Origin: Chryseobacterium jejuense
GTDB taxonomy: Bacteria > Bacteroidota > Bacteroidia > Flavobacteriales > Weeksellaceae
Reading direction: 5' to 3'
DNA: 64,000 nucleotides
Assembly (NCBI RefSeq): GCF_900100075.1
Contig: NZ_FNEG01000003.1
Span: 124,001-188,000 of the forward strand
Below the pieces are notes generated by a model that was not told where the DNA came from, did not search any database, and worked only from the letters and a program-made list of their open reading frames with translations. Positions 43,745 to 54,775 of this stretch are shown piece after piece (position 1 is the stretch's first letter; each line of letters begins with the position of its first letter). A program made the translations under genes and the position numbers.

Positions 43745-46552
43745 ATGAATCAAAATCCTGAACAACAAGTCAGAGACAGAATTGATGAAATGCTGCGTAG
43801 AGCAGGTTGGTTTGTTCAATCAAAGAAAGATATAGACTTTAGTGTTGGAATTGGAATGGCCATTCGTGAGTATCCAACGAGTGTTGGTCCTGTAGATTAT
43901 ATGCTTTTTGTTAATCAAAAGCCTTTGGGGGTGATTGAGGCGAAAAAGGAAGATGAAGGGTATCGTCTTACCACAGTTGAAGAACAGTCTACAGATTATG
44001 CTAATGCTGAGATTAAATTTTTCAAAAATACGGAAGGATTAAAGTATGTTTATGAAAGTACAGGTGTAATTACAAGATTTACAGATTATACTGATCCTAA
44101 GCCAAGAGGAAGAGAATTATTCTATTTTCATAAACCAGAAACTTTATTAGAATGGTCTAAGAAAGAAAAAAGTTTAAGAGATAGATTCTTTGATTATCCT
44201 GTACTGGATGAAACAGGATTGCGTCCTGCTCAGATTATAGCAATTAATAATCTCGAAAAATCATTTAAAGGCAATCGTCCGAAAGCTTTGATTCAGATGG
44301 CTACAGGTGCTGGGAAAACCTTTACTGCTGCTACTTTTATTTATCGTCTACTAAAGTTTGCAAAAGCAAAACGTATATTATTTTTAGTAGATACGAAGAA
44401 CTTAGGAGAACAAGCAGAGCAGGAATTCAGAGCGTATCAACCTCAAGATGATAATCGTAAGTTCACAGAATTATACAATGTTCAAAGACTCACTTCCAGT
44501 TATATTGCTGATGAAAGCCAGGTTTGTATTTCTACTATTCAGAGAATGTATTCTATTTTGCGTGGAGAAGAGATGGCGGAAGATGAGGATGAACTTAATC
44601 CAAACGAAAACTCTTCGTGGATGAGCAACCAGCTAACGAAAAAAGAAGCAGTTCCTGTTGAGTATAATCCAAAAGTCCCTATCGAACAATTTGATTTTAT
44701 TATAGTAGATGAATGTCACCGTTCTATTTATAATCTTTGGAAACAGGTTTTAGATTATTATGATGCTTTCTTAGTAGGTTTAACAGCTACCCCTGATAAA
44801 AGAACTTTTGGTTTCTTTAATCAGAATGTAGTGAGTGAATATACTTATGAAAATTCTGTAATTGACGGGGTAAATGTTCCTTATGATGTTTATTTAATTG
44901 AAACTGAAATTTCAACAAGAGGTGGTTTGATTGAAAAAGGATGGTTTGTAGATAAAAGGGATAAACTTTCAAGAGCCAAGCGTTGGGAACAACAGGATGA
45001 AGATACGGAATATTTCAGAAATGATTTGGATAAAAAGGTTGTTAGTCCTAACCAGATAAGAACTGTTATCAAAGCGTATAAAGACGCTTTAGAGAAAGAA
45101 ATTTTCCCGAAGAGAATTGATGAAAATGGGGAATATGAAGTACCAAAAACTTTAGTCTTTGCTAAAACTGATAGTCACGCTGATGACATTATCAATATTA
45201 TCCGCGAAGTATTTGATGAAGGTAATGATTTCTGCAAGAAAGTAACTTATAAAAATGATGAAAAGCCAAAAACGGTACTAAATAATTTTAGAAATCGCTA
45301 TAATCCACGTATTGCAGTTACGGTAGATATGATTGCTACAGGAACTGATGTAAAACCTTTGGAAGTTTTACTTTTTATGCGTGATGTACGAAGTACCAAT
45401 TATTTTGAACAGATGAAAGGGCGTGGAACCCGTACGATCTCATCAGATAAATTAAAGTTGGTCACCAAAACAGCAGACTCTAAAACCCATTTTGTTATAG
45501 TAGATGCGGTGGGAGCAACGAAATCTAAAAAGACGGATAGCCGACCATTGGAACGCAAGCCAAGCATTCCTTTAAAAGATTTATTGCAAGCTGTGACAAT
45601 GGGTGTGAAGGAAGAGGATGTATTTCTATCTTTGGCTAACCGACTGATACGATTGGAAAAACAATTGACCGATTCTGAAAAAGAAAAGATAGAAGAATTA
45701 GCTAAGGGCAAGAGCTTAAAGCAGATGACGCGAGAATTGATAGAAGCTTTTGATAATGATATCATTGCTGATAAAGCTAAAGAGATCATAGAAAGAATTC
45801 CTGTTGATGAGCGTACTCCTGAAAAACAAGAACAGGCTAAAATAGAAGCACAGGAAGAACTACTCAAAACAGCATCGTTAACTTTTAATGGCAAGTTGAA
45901 TGATTATATAGATAATGTACGAAAGCAACACGACCAAATTATCGATCATATTAATACAGATGAAGTCATAAAATCTGAATGGGATACAGAATCTGTGGAT
46001 AAAGCCAAAATTCTGATTAATGATTTCAGTGAATATCTAAAAGCTAATATAGATGAAATACAAGCATTAAGTATTTTCTATAACCAGTCATACAACAGAA
46101 GAGATATCACTTTTAAAATGATTAAGGAATTGATGGATAAAATAAAGGTAGAAAAGCCGATATTTGCACCCTCAAATATTTGGAACGCCTATGCAAGTAT
46201 TGAAGAAGTAAAAGGTGATTGTCCAAAAGATGAATTAACAACTTTGGTTTCCTTAATTAGAAAGGTTTGTGGTATTGATGAAGAACTGAAACCTTTTGAT
46301 AAAACCATAGACGAAAACTTCAAAAAATGGATATTTGCGCAAAATGCGGGACAGCATAATCGGTTCAGTACTGAGCAGATGGAATGGCTAAGAATGATAA
46401 AAGACCATATTGTAAGTTCTTATCATATAGAATTAGATGATTTGGATTACACCCCATTTGATTCTAAAGGCGGAAGAGGAAAAATGTACCAATTATTTGG
46501 TAACGAAATGGACAGTATTATTAATGAATTAAATGAAGCGTTAGCTGCATAA
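43745..46552 (+). CDS. hsdR: Type I restriction subunit HsdR
   Basis: This 935-aa motor-nuclease has an N-terminal PD-(D/E)xK-type site (Asp51, with VIEAKKE at 63-69 giving Glu65 and Lys67). Next is an SF2 helicase with Walker A TGAGKT (187-192), DECH in IIVDECHRSI, and TATPDK. A helical C-terminus docks to HsdM. With HsdS and HsdM it cuts unmodified DNA at a distance from the site. Its stop codon shares one base with the hsdS start (ATGA-type overlap at 46552), so translation is coupled. Confidence 0.92.
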   Translation: MNQNPEQQVRDRIDEMLRRAGWFVQSKKDIDFSVGIGMAIREYPTSVGPVDYMLFVNQKPLGVIEAKKEDEGYRLTTVEEQSTDYANAEIKFFKNTEGLKYVYESTGVITRFTDYTDPKPRGRELFYFHKPETLLEWSKKEKSLRDRFFDYPVLDETGLRPAQIIAINNLEKSFKGNRPKALIQMATGAGKTFTAATFIYRLLKFAKAKRILFLVDTKNLGEQAEQEFRAYQPQDDNRKFTELYNVQRLTSSYIADESQVCISTIQRMYSILRGEEMAEDEDELNPNENSSWMSNQLTKKEAVPVEYNPKVPIEQFDFIIVDECHRSIYNLWKQVLDYYDAFLVGLTATPDKRTFGFFNQNVVSEYTYENSVIDGVNVPYDVYLIETEISTRGGLIEKGWFVDKRDKLSRAKRWEQQDEDTEYFRNDLDKKVVSPNQIRTVIKAYKDALEKEIFPKRIDENGEYEVPKTLVFAKTDSHADDIINIIREVFDEGNDFCKKVTYKNDEKPKTVLNNFRNRYNPRIAVTVDMIATGTDVKPLEVLLFMRDVRSTNYFEQMKGRGTRTISSDKLKLVTKTADSKTHFVIVDAVGATKSKKTDSRPLERKPSIPLKDLLQAVTMGVKEEDVFLSLANRLIRLEKQLTDSEKEKIEELAKGKSLKQMTRELIEAFDNDIIADKAKEIIERIPVDERTPEKQEQAKIEAQEELLKTASLTFNGKLNDYIDNVRKQHDQIIDHINTDEVIKSEWDTESVDKAKILINDFSEYLKANIDEIQALSIFYNQSYNRRDITFKMIKELMDKIKVEKPIFAPSNIWNAYASIEEVKGDCPKDELTTLVSLIRKVCGIDEELKPFDKTIDENFKKWIFAQNAGQHNRFSTEQMEWLRMIKDHIVSSYHIELDDLDYTPFDSKGGRGKMYQLFGNEMDSIINELNEALAA

Positions 46553-48501
46553 TGAGAGAAGATTGGATAGAGTGTAAGTTGGGAGAAGTTTTGTTTCTTA
46601 CATCTGATAAATATAAAGGTAGTGGTGGCGATGATATATTTTATATAGGTTTAGAACATATAGAGAAGAATTTGGGAATTCTGACTAATAATGTTGGAGT
46701 AGAAAAAATCTTTACTGATAAAAATAAGTTCCATCCAAATCAAATTTTATACGGTAAATTGCGACCATATTTAAATAAGTGTTACCTATCAAAAGAGTCA
46801 GGAGTATGTTCTACAGATATATTAGTTTTCGATATATCAAAGGCGGTAAATTCTAAATTGATACATCTATATATGTTGAGTAGAAATTTTGTGAATGAGA
46901 TGTCAAACAATACAAGTGGCGTCAATCTTCCTAGGGTATCAACAAAGTTTATTCAAAATTATATTCTCTCTCTTCCACCCCTTCCCGAGCAACGAGCCAT
47001 TGTTAAGAAGTTAGAAAGTTTATTTAGCAGTTTAGATGCCGGTGTTACCGATTTAAAAAAAGTACAACAACAATTAAAGATTTACAGGCAGGCGGTTTTG
47101 AAAAAGGCTTTTGAGGGAGAGGAAAAAGAACAGGAATTAATCAATATTTCTGATGCAATTGGAGGATTTGCTTTTAAAAGTCCTGATTTTTTAGAAAAAG
47201 GAATTTATCAAGTTATTAGAATTGGGAATGTTAGACCTGATTTAATTAGGTTAGATTCTAATCCTGTTTTTGTTAATAAACTAACTGATAAGACAAGAAA
47301 ATATCTTTTAAAAGAGAATGACATTGTAATATCACTTACTGGAACAAGAAATAAAAGAGATTACGGCTTTGCAGCTGTCATTAAAAATGAAAATCTTTTA
47401 CTAAATCAGCGCTTAGCAGCAATAAGGTTTAATCAAGATTGCAACCCAAAGTACTATTTGCACTACTTTTCTACAGATTATTTTAAAGATGATTTCTTCT
47501 CGGCAGAAACCGGAAATACTGGACAAGGAAATGTCGGAATGAATGCTATCAAAGAAACTTTAGTACCATTCCCTTTACTTTCAGTACAAAATGAAATCGT
47601 TAAACAAATCGAATCCCGTTTATCTGTTTGTGATTCCATAGAACAAAACATCAAAGAAAGTTTAGAAAAAGCAGAAGCTTTGCGCCAAAGCATTCTTAAA
47701 AAAGCATTTGAGGGTAATTTGTTAACTGCACAGGAATTGGCAGAATGTAAACTAGCTACTGATTATGAACCTGCGAGTGTGTTGCTGGAAAGAATAAAAA
47801 CGGAGCAAACTGAGACTAAGGTAAAATCGAACAAAAAGAAAGTAGTTGCACCTGTAGTTGTCACAAAAAAAGAAACGCCTATTGTAAAGGTATCAGCAGA
47901 TATTCACGCAGGTTTAATTGCCAAAGTAGTTAAGATTCACGAAGAAAACCCTAATTCTTTAGATAAGTTAAGTCACATTAAATGTGAGAAGATTTCTCAT
48001 TTAGTAGAATATCATTTACAAATTCCATTAGGCAGACAACCTGTAAAAGATGCAGCTGGTCCCGATGATTATCCACATTTAAAGAAAGTAGAACATCGGG
48101 CAAAAATGGCTGGTTACTTTGCTGTTGAAAAGAAACCAATTGGATATTCTTATTCTTCTGGAAAAAATTCTGATAAAGCCATTGCGAAATTACACTCTGC
48201 AATTTCAATTGAAAAGAATGAACAACTGGATGCTTTAATTGCATTATTTTTAAATTTCGATCTGGAAGCGGCAGAAATTATCGCAACCACGTATGCAGGA
48301 TGGAATAATTTAATACTAAGTGGAAATACTAATCCATCAGATGAAGGAATTGTTTACGAATCAAGAGAAAATTGGTCTGAACGAAAGTTGAAGATTGCAA
48401 GAGACCGTTTTTTTAAAGCGATTGAATGGATGCGTAAAAATGATTTGATACCAATAGGTTATGGAACAATCGTTCCTTTCCCAAAAAAGAAGAAGTCTTA
48501 G
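46552..48501 (+). CDS. hsdS: Type I specificity subunit HsdS with C-terminal extension
   Basis: There are two target-recognition domains. Each is followed by the conserved helix region: SLPPLPEQRAIVKKLESLFS with RQAVLKKAFEGE, and LRQSILKKAFEGNLL. The normal S subunit ends near residue 400. Here about 250 extra residues follow: a basic linker (KSNKKKVVAPVV), then a helical domain with LIAKVVKIHEENP, SHLVEYHLQIPLGRQPVKDA and WSERKLKIARDRFFKAIEWM. The extension may bind DNA or another subunit. It is not the usual HsdS. It ends 8 bases before the DUF262-DUF1524 gene. Confidence 0.85.
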   Translation: MREDWIECKLGEVLFLTSDKYKGSGGDDIFYIGLEHIEKNLGILTNNVGVEKIFTDKNKFHPNQILYGKLRPYLNKCYLSKESGVCSTDILVFDISKAVNSKLIHLYMLSRNFVNEMSNNTSGVNLPRVSTKFIQNYILSLPPLPEQRAIVKKLESLFSSLDAGVTDLKKVQQQLKIYRQAVLKKAFEGEEKEQELINISDAIGGFAFKSPDFLEKGIYQVIRIGNVRPDLIRLDSNPVFVNKLTDKTRKYLLKENDIVISLTGTRNKRDYGFAAVIKNENLLLNQRLAAIRFNQDCNPKYYLHYFSTDYFKDDFFSAETGNTGQGNVGMNAIKETLVPFPLLSVQNEIVKQIESRLSVCDSIEQNIKESLEKAEALRQSILKKAFEGNLLTAQELAECKLATDYEPASVLLERIKTEQTETKVKSNKKKVVAPVVVTKKETPIVKVSADIHAGLIAKVVKIHEENPNSLDKLSHIKCEKISHLVEYHLQIPLGRQPVKDAAGPDDYPHLKKVEHRAKMAGYFAVEKKPIGYSYSSGKNSDKAIAKLHSAISIEKNEQLDALIALFLNFDLEAAEIIATTYAGWNNLILSGNTNPSDEGIVYESRENWSERKLKIARDRFFKAIEWMRKNDLIPIGYGTIVPFPKKKKS

Positions 48502-48509
48502 AAATATCA

Positions 48510-50348
48510 ATGAAAGAATTTATTTATTCCCTTGAAGATTTGTTTTTATCAGACGAACTGCTAGATAGTTTACAGGCTGAAAAATATTATATTGGTGCTT
48601 ATCAAAGAGGTTACAAATGGAAATCTTTTGGAGCAAATGATCAAGTTCCACAATTTCTAACCGATATATACAATGCTTATCAAGAAAATGCTCCAGAATA
48701 TTACCTTCAATATATTACTATCAAAAAAAATGATGAGCAAAAAAGTTGGTTAGAGATAATTGATGGGCAACAACGGTTAACCACTATTAGCTTACTCTTT
48801 TACTCATTTGCAAAAGGGTTTGGTTTTGAAAATATCACTGAAGATAAAGTAACTTATGAACGATATCTTGGTAGGGCAATCTTCGATGAGGTGTTGGATT
48901 TTTGTGATAAAGACGAATCAACAGCATTATTACTTAAAAAGCATCAAGACCTCTATTATATCTATCACGCTAAAGAATGTATCAAAAATTTTTTAGAACT
49001 TTTACAAGATGAAGCAAAAGGTTTTTATGAGTATTGCAAGCAAAAAGTTAAGATCATTATTAATTTAGAAGATGAAATGACCTCGGCAGAAGAGATTTTT
49101 TCTAACTTAAATGATAATAAGGTTGATTTAACTAACTACTATTTGATTAAGGGGTTACTTTTTACGAAATCCACAAGACCAGAAAATCATAAAACCTCTT
49201 TTATCGAGATACAAGAACAACGAAATCTTATCGCTCGGAATTGGGACGATATAGATAATTGGTTGCTTGATACTACTCAAAACCAATTGTTTTTTAATGC
49301 TATGCCAATTGTAAATACTAAAGAAAAAAACACTGGCATCAACTCACTATTAAATGCATTGAGGCCAAGAGAAATAGTTGAAAATTCTAAAGAAACTGTA
49401 GTGAAAGAATTTCATCAGTCTCTCAATAATTTATCTGTAAAAAATGTAGTAGATGATTATCTTCTTTTTAATTTGTATAACGAGCACCTAACCAATCAAT
49501 CAAAGGCAGAAGCAAAACTTATAGATATTTATCAGACCAGTAAGCGATTAATAAATTGGTTTTCAGATAATGAATTGTACAATTTAATTGGATTTTATAC
49601 TAGTACAAGAGGAAATATAAATCAAATCTTACAGTTAGGATCTGTAGCAGTTAAAGAAAAACTCTACGACCATTTAAAAAAAATACTCCAATTAGAAGAA
49701 TTTGAAATTAGTGAACTTAACTATTCTGATCCTAAAAAAAGACGAAAGTTAAATACTATTTTATTGGCACTAAATATTTTTACGCTAAAAAAAATAGAAG
49801 GTAAAGTCTGTATTGACTTTAGTAATCGTTTTGATTTTAAATCATATAGAAAACATAACTGGAGCATAGAACACATTTATCCTCAAAATCCCGATTGTTC
49901 GCAAGCTGATTATGAAGAATATTACGATTGGTTTTCCAATCTTAAGTTTGAAGACATCAATGATCCAATAGCAATCAAAATTAAGCTAAAAGAGGCACTC
50001 TCAGAAGAAGAACGTTATTTGGTCGCACAACAAGATATTGATGAGCATCAACTAGGCAATTTAGCCTTGCTAACCTCAGGTAGTAACAGTACCTTGCAGA
50101 ATTACATTTTTCCTAAAAAAAGAAAATTGTTACTCAATTTAATCTCAGGCGGATCTTTTGTTCCGCAACATACCATTAATGCTGTTTCAAAATTATTGAA
50201 TAATGCAGATGAGAAAGATCCCGTAATTAGCTTTACAACAAATTTAACGGAATGGAATCAACAAGACATTGATAGCAATGCTCTATGGATTATAAATGCT
50301 TATAAACAACTGGTGAAAATTGTGAATCAAGTAACCATCAAAAACTAA
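48510..50348 (+). CDS. DUF262-DUF1524 protein (GmrSD/RloF-type) embedded in RM operon
   Basis: The 612-aa protein has an N-terminal DUF262 domain (QRGY at 32-35, DGQQRLTT at 85-92, then NDNKVDLTNYYLIKG near 201-215). The C-terminal DUF1524 HNH nuclease shows WSIEHIYPQN (451-460) and LGNLALLTSGSNS, the HNH residues of that family. GmrSD-type enzymes use DUF262 as an NTP-dependent module and DUF1524 to cut DNA, often modified phage DNA. In Campylobacter and other type I loci such genes are called R-linked ORFs. It sits 8 bases after hsdS and 3 bases before the next gene. Both active modules appear intact. Confidence 0.85.
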   Translation: MKEFIYSLEDLFLSDELLDSLQAEKYYIGAYQRGYKWKSFGANDQVPQFLTDIYNAYQENAPEYYLQYITIKKNDEQKSWLEIIDGQQRLTTISLLFYSFAKGFGFENITEDKVTYERYLGRAIFDEVLDFCDKDESTALLLKKHQDLYYIYHAKECIKNFLELLQDEAKGFYEYCKQKVKIIINLEDEMTSAEEIFSNLNDNKVDLTNYYLIKGLLFTKSTRPENHKTSFIEIQEQRNLIARNWDDIDNWLLDTTQNQLFFNAMPIVNTKEKNTGINSLLNALRPREIVENSKETVVKEFHQSLNNLSVKNVVDDYLLFNLYNEHLTNQSKAEAKLIDIYQTSKRLINWFSDNELYNLIGFYTSTRGNINQILQLGSVAVKEKLYDHLKKILQLEEFEISELNYSDPKKRRKLNTILLALNIFTLKKIEGKVCIDFSNRFDFKSYRKHNWSIEHIYPQNPDCSQADYEEYYDWFSNLKFEDINDPIAIKIKLKEALSEEERYLVAQQDIDEHQLGNLALLTSGSNSTLQNYIFPKKRKLLLNLISGGSFVPQHTINAVSKLLNNADEKDPVISFTTNLTEWNQQDIDSNALWIINAYKQLVKIVNQVTIKN

Positions 50349-50351
50349 ATA

Positions 50352-52670
50352 ATGAAAACAGGAAAATATAGTTTACGGGAACTTTTGACGCACAACGAAA
50401 TAGAACAATTTCTAATACCAGAATTGCAGAGAGATTATGTGTGGTCGCCAAATGAGATAGAAAAGGTTTGGAATAGTTTTTTCAAAAAATTTTTAAACAA
50501 GACGACATCGAATATCATAATCTTTGAAAATGATAAGCAAATTGAACATTCTTCAGTTTCCTCCTATTTGGAGAAGACTTATCATATTCTGATTAGTAAA
50601 ACTAAAATGGGTTTTGTTTATGCATATCACGACAAAGAAATGCCGGGTAAGTTTTTCTTAATAGATGGACAACAACGCTTAACGTCCTTTTATCTGATTT
50701 TACTGGCGATATATGTGAAAGCCGAAATTCAAGATAAGTTTATAAAGAATTATTACGAAAATAATTTGCCAAAAATAGATTATAAAGTTAGAGAATCTGC
50801 TTTTGAATTTTTACGTTTATTTTTAGATGATACACTAGCGGGCAGGAATTTTACAGAAAACAAAAATTACTTTAGTCAAGCTTACAAGAATGATAAGACG
50901 GTAAATAATATCATTAAAAATTATGATTACATCTATAATCAAATCAACAAAATATCAGAGAAAGAAGAACTTTTTAGATTACTAGATTATGTAGAAAATT
51001 ATATTGAGTTTAATTATTTTGATACAAAACTGAGCGATCAAGGTGAAAGTTTGTATTTATATATGAACAGTCGCGGATTTCACTTGTCTCATCAAGAAAA
51101 ATTAAGAGCATCTTTAATTGAAAAAGAACCAAAAGAAAAGAAAAAAAATGCTGGAAAACTTTGGGAAGATTGGCAAGATTTCTTTTTTGAATACAGATAT
51201 GATAATGAAAATGCTGATAAAGGCTTTGAGGAGTTTTTATACTTTTCATCACTCTTAAAAAAACAAGAACTTGGAAAACTATCGGCAAGTGACTTGAATA
51301 ACTTTGAGAATCTAAAAGATTTTCAGATACAGTACTTGGATATAGCTTTTCTTAAAAAATCATTTTCGTCTCTGAAAGCAATGCTACTTTGGGATAGCCA
51401 AGTGAAGCATTATGAGGAGGATTATTTTTTACGCATTAAAAGTGATCAGGTTTATATTTTTAGGACATTATTTCGCTACTTGCCTGTTTGGTACTATCAT
51501 TTAAAGTTTTCGCCGGATAGCGAAAAATTACTTTATTTTAGATTATTCATCGTAAATCAATCACACACTAGAAAAGTTGTAGACGACCCAACAGTAAATA
51601 TTATCAATGCGTTAGCATTCGTGGAAAATCTTGAAGATGCTGATTTACTGAAATCTGAAACAAAGGAAAACTCATTTTACAATGCCCACGAATTTGAAAA
51701 ACTGGATTTATCAAATAAAAATCCTGTGTTTTTAAAGTTCGTAGAAAAACTATATTTTGACTATAAGTTTCAGGAATTATTGGAAGGTCGATCTGATATA
51801 TTATTTGAACTAGCAAAGATATCTTTAGATGCTCAATTTGATGTTGATCAGGTAGAAAAAATTATTTTAGTGTTGAAAAACATTTTTATTAGTTCTGAAA
51901 ATACATCCCTTGAACGAAATTTAAATAGTAAGATTCTACGCAGGTACATATTAACATATTTCGATTTCAATAGTTTGTCTGGTGGTAGTAATTATGGAGA
52001 AAAATATAACTTAATTAAAGATAATCGGGGCTGGCTTAGTCGTGTTTTAGGTAATAATAACTTCACAGGTGTTTTGGATCAATGGACGGGGAATGTTAGC
52101 TTGCAAGATAATTTTCTTATTAAAAAGCCTCTTTTTAATAATGAATTCGATTGGAGATATTATTTTATCCATTATGCTAACGTACTCAATCATTGCGAAA
52201 ACAATCATTTCATAAAAAATGAGAATATAGCAGATATAATACTAATTAATAAGGAAAAGCAAACAGCAGGTGACAGCTATTTGGCCGTGAAAGTTTTTGA
52301 GAATTTTGGTATATGTAATGGCTATTTCCGACAGCATCAATTACGAACTGCATATTTGGATGTCGTAATTCTCGATGACCAGATTTTAGTATTCTTTGAT
52401 GAAATTCCTAGATTGACTATAGACTTGGTTTATCAAGAAAAAGGGAGCTGGTATTTGGAGGTTTTTTATAAAGATTTAGCTGATGATGCAATTTTAGATG
52501 TGCTGAAATGGGAAGGGTATATAAAACAAGATGATAAAAAGTGGCGTAAGACTAATTTTTATATTCATAATGAAAATTCATTGCAAGACAATCTAGTTGT
52601 TTTAAGAGATAAAGTTAAGGACGTTATAAATGATTTAAAAAGCAAAGATTTAATTCCTGTAAAAAAATAA
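50352..52670 (+). CDS. Second DUF262 protein without visible HNH
   Basis: The 772-aa protein has the DUF262 marks PELQRDYVW (23-31) and DGQQRLTS (105-112), then NSRGFHLSHQEKLRA near residue 240. No HNH motif is visible in its C-terminal half, which has aromatic-rich sequence (NEFDWRYYFIHYANVLNHCE) and a beta-rich end. It is unlike its neighbour outside the DUF262 core, so it is not a simple duplicate. Its partner may be the HNH protein just upstream (3-base gap), or it may act on its own. It lies 2 bases before hsdM. Confidence 0.75.
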   Translation: MKTGKYSLRELLTHNEIEQFLIPELQRDYVWSPNEIEKVWNSFFKKFLNKTTSNIIIFENDKQIEHSSVSSYLEKTYHILISKTKMGFVYAYHDKEMPGKFFLIDGQQRLTSFYLILLAIYVKAEIQDKFIKNYYENNLPKIDYKVRESAFEFLRLFLDDTLAGRNFTENKNYFSQAYKNDKTVNNIIKNYDYIYNQINKISEKEELFRLLDYVENYIEFNYFDTKLSDQGESLYLYMNSRGFHLSHQEKLRASLIEKEPKEKKKNAGKLWEDWQDFFFEYRYDNENADKGFEEFLYFSSLLKKQELGKLSASDLNNFENLKDFQIQYLDIAFLKKSFSSLKAMLLWDSQVKHYEEDYFLRIKSDQVYIFRTLFRYLPVWYYHLKFSPDSEKLLYFRLFIVNQSHTRKVVDDPTVNIINALAFVENLEDADLLKSETKENSFYNAHEFEKLDLSNKNPVFLKFVEKLYFDYKFQELLEGRSDILFELAKISLDAQFDVDQVEKIILVLKNIFISSENTSLERNLNSKILRRYILTYFDFNSLSGGSNYGEKYNLIKDNRGWLSRVLGNNNFTGVLDQWTGNVSLQDNFLIKKPLFNNEFDWRYYFIHYANVLNHCENNHFIKNENIADIILINKEKQTAGDSYLAVKVFENFGICNGYFRQHQLRTAYLDVVILDDQILVFFDEIPRLTIDLVYQEKGSWYLEVFYKDLADDAILDVLKWEGYIKQDDKKWRKTNFYIHNENSLQDNLVVLRDKVKDVINDLKSKDLIPVKK

Positions 52671-52672
52671 TA

Positions 52673-54190
52673 ATGACAGAAGCAGCAATAGTATCAAAAA
52701 TATGGAACCTGGCGAATGTAATGCGCCACGATGGAGTTGGATATGGTGATTATCTTGAACAGATAACATATTTACTATTCCTTAAAATGGTGGATGAATT
52801 AAATAAACCTCCATATAACAGAAATTTAGAATTACCGAGATTGAAAGATATTGAAGGTAATGAAATAGAAAATGCAGAAATCTGTTCTTGGGAGAATCTT
52901 ACATCAAAAAATGGCGCTGAGCTGGAATCGTTCTATATTCAGGCATTAAGATCTTTAGGCTCAGAAAAGGGAATGCTGGGGCAGATTTATGTAAAAAGTC
53001 AAAATAAAATACAAGATCCAGCGAATCTTCAACGTATTATCTTTCTTATCAGCAAAGAAGATTGGAGTATGATGGGAGCTGATATTAAAGGAACCATTTA
53101 TGAAGGTTTGCTTGAGAAAAACGCTGAAGATACCAAGTCGGGTGCAGGACAGTATTTTACACCTCGTGCTTTGATTAAAACAATGGTAGCATGTGTACAA
53201 CCAAAGCCAATGAAAACAATCATAGATCCGGCATGTGGTTCAGGAGGTTTTTTCTTAGCATCTTATGATTGGATTACTGAAAATAATAAGCTGGATAAAG
53301 AAGAAAAAATGTTCTTAAAGAATAGTACTTTTCACGGAAATGAAATTGTTGCCAGCACACGTAGAATGTGTTTGATGAATTTGTACTTGCACGGAATTGG
53401 TGAGATAGACGCTGAGCCATTGGTGAAATCGAACGATGCACTAATTGCTGCTGAAAGCCAAACTTATGACTATATTTTGGCTAATCCACCTTTTGGAAAG
53501 AAAAGTGGTATGACGGTTACTAATGAAGATGGTGATATTGAGAAAGAAGACATCAGTTATAACCGTCAGGACTTTTGGGAAACAACAAGTAATAAACAGC
53601 TGAATTTTTTACAGCACATCAAATCATTGATGAAAGTTGATGGAGAAGCGGCAGTTGTATTACCAGACAATGTACTGTTTGAAGGAGGTGCTGGAGAAGA
53701 GATTAGAAAACAACTACTAAAAACAACAGAATTACATACTATTTTGCGTTTACCAACAGGAATATTCTATGCAAATGGTGTAAAAGCAAATGTATTGTTC
53801 TTTAACAACAAACCAGCGAATAAGGAAGCTTGGACGAAAGATGTGTGGATATATGATTATCGTACTAACGTGCATCATACTTTAAAGAAAAAACCATTAT
53901 CAGAAAATGATTTATTAGATTTTGTTAAATGCTATAATCCTGTAAATATTAACAAGCGCCAAGAAACATGGAGTGAAGAAACCCCCGATGGTCGATGGAG
54001 AAAATACAATTATGATGAAATCATTGCTCGAGATAAAACGAGTTTAGATATTTTTTGGGTTAAAGACCAAAGTTTAACCGATTTAGATAATTTGCCAGAT
54101 CCTGATGTTTTGGCTTTGGAGATTATAGACAATATTGAAGCGGGATTGACAAGCTTTAGAGAAATTATTAGTGAATTAGAAAAAAAATAG
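52673..54190 (+). CDS. hsdM: Type I modification subunit HsdM
   Basis: The 505-aa N6-adenine methyltransferase has an N-terminal helical domain, SAM motif DPACGSGG (185-192) and catalytic NPPF (271-274). It protects host DNA and is required for the restriction complex. The gene is last in the operon, 2 bases after the second DUF262 gene. That is unusual because hsdM most often precedes or adjoins hsdS. A strong terminator follows. Confidence 0.93.
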   Translation: MTEAAIVSKIWNLANVMRHDGVGYGDYLEQITYLLFLKMVDELNKPPYNRNLELPRLKDIEGNEIENAEICSWENLTSKNGAELESFYIQALRSLGSEKGMLGQIYVKSQNKIQDPANLQRIIFLISKEDWSMMGADIKGTIYEGLLEKNAEDTKSGAGQYFTPRALIKTMVACVQPKPMKTIIDPACGSGGFFLASYDWITENNKLDKEEKMFLKNSTFHGNEIVASTRRMCLMNLYLHGIGEIDAEPLVKSNDALIAAESQTYDYILANPPFGKKSGMTVTNEDGDIEKEDISYNRQDFWETTSNKQLNFLQHIKSLMKVDGEAAVVLPDNVLFEGGAGEEIRKQLLKTTELHTILRLPTGIFYANGVKANVLFFNNKPANKEAWTKDVWIYDYRTNVHHTLKKKPLSENDLLDFVKCYNPVNINKRQETWSEETPDGRWRKYNYDEIIARDKTSLDIFWVKDQSLTDLDNLPDPDVLALEIIDNIEAGLTSFREIISELEKK

Positions 54191-54215
54191 TGAGAAATAA
54201 TATACTATAAGAATA

Positions 54216-54247
54216 AAAAACTCCTGAGAAATCTCTCAGGAGTTTTT
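54216..54247. terminator. Bidirectional terminator after the RM operon
   Basis: A perfect 14-bp stem, AAAAACTCCTGAGA (54216-54229) with TCTCAGGAGTTTTT (54234-54247). Confidence 0.92.
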
Positions 54248-54278
54248 CATTATATGTAGATTTGTTAATATCCAACCC

Positions 54279-54749
<471 letters not shown>

Positions 54750-54775
54750 TTATTTTTGCAGAAATTAATTGTAGT

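Noticed and set aside
45400..45894. 164-codon minus-strand frame
   Set aside because: Antisense to hsdR in a region of normal coding sequence. No motif.
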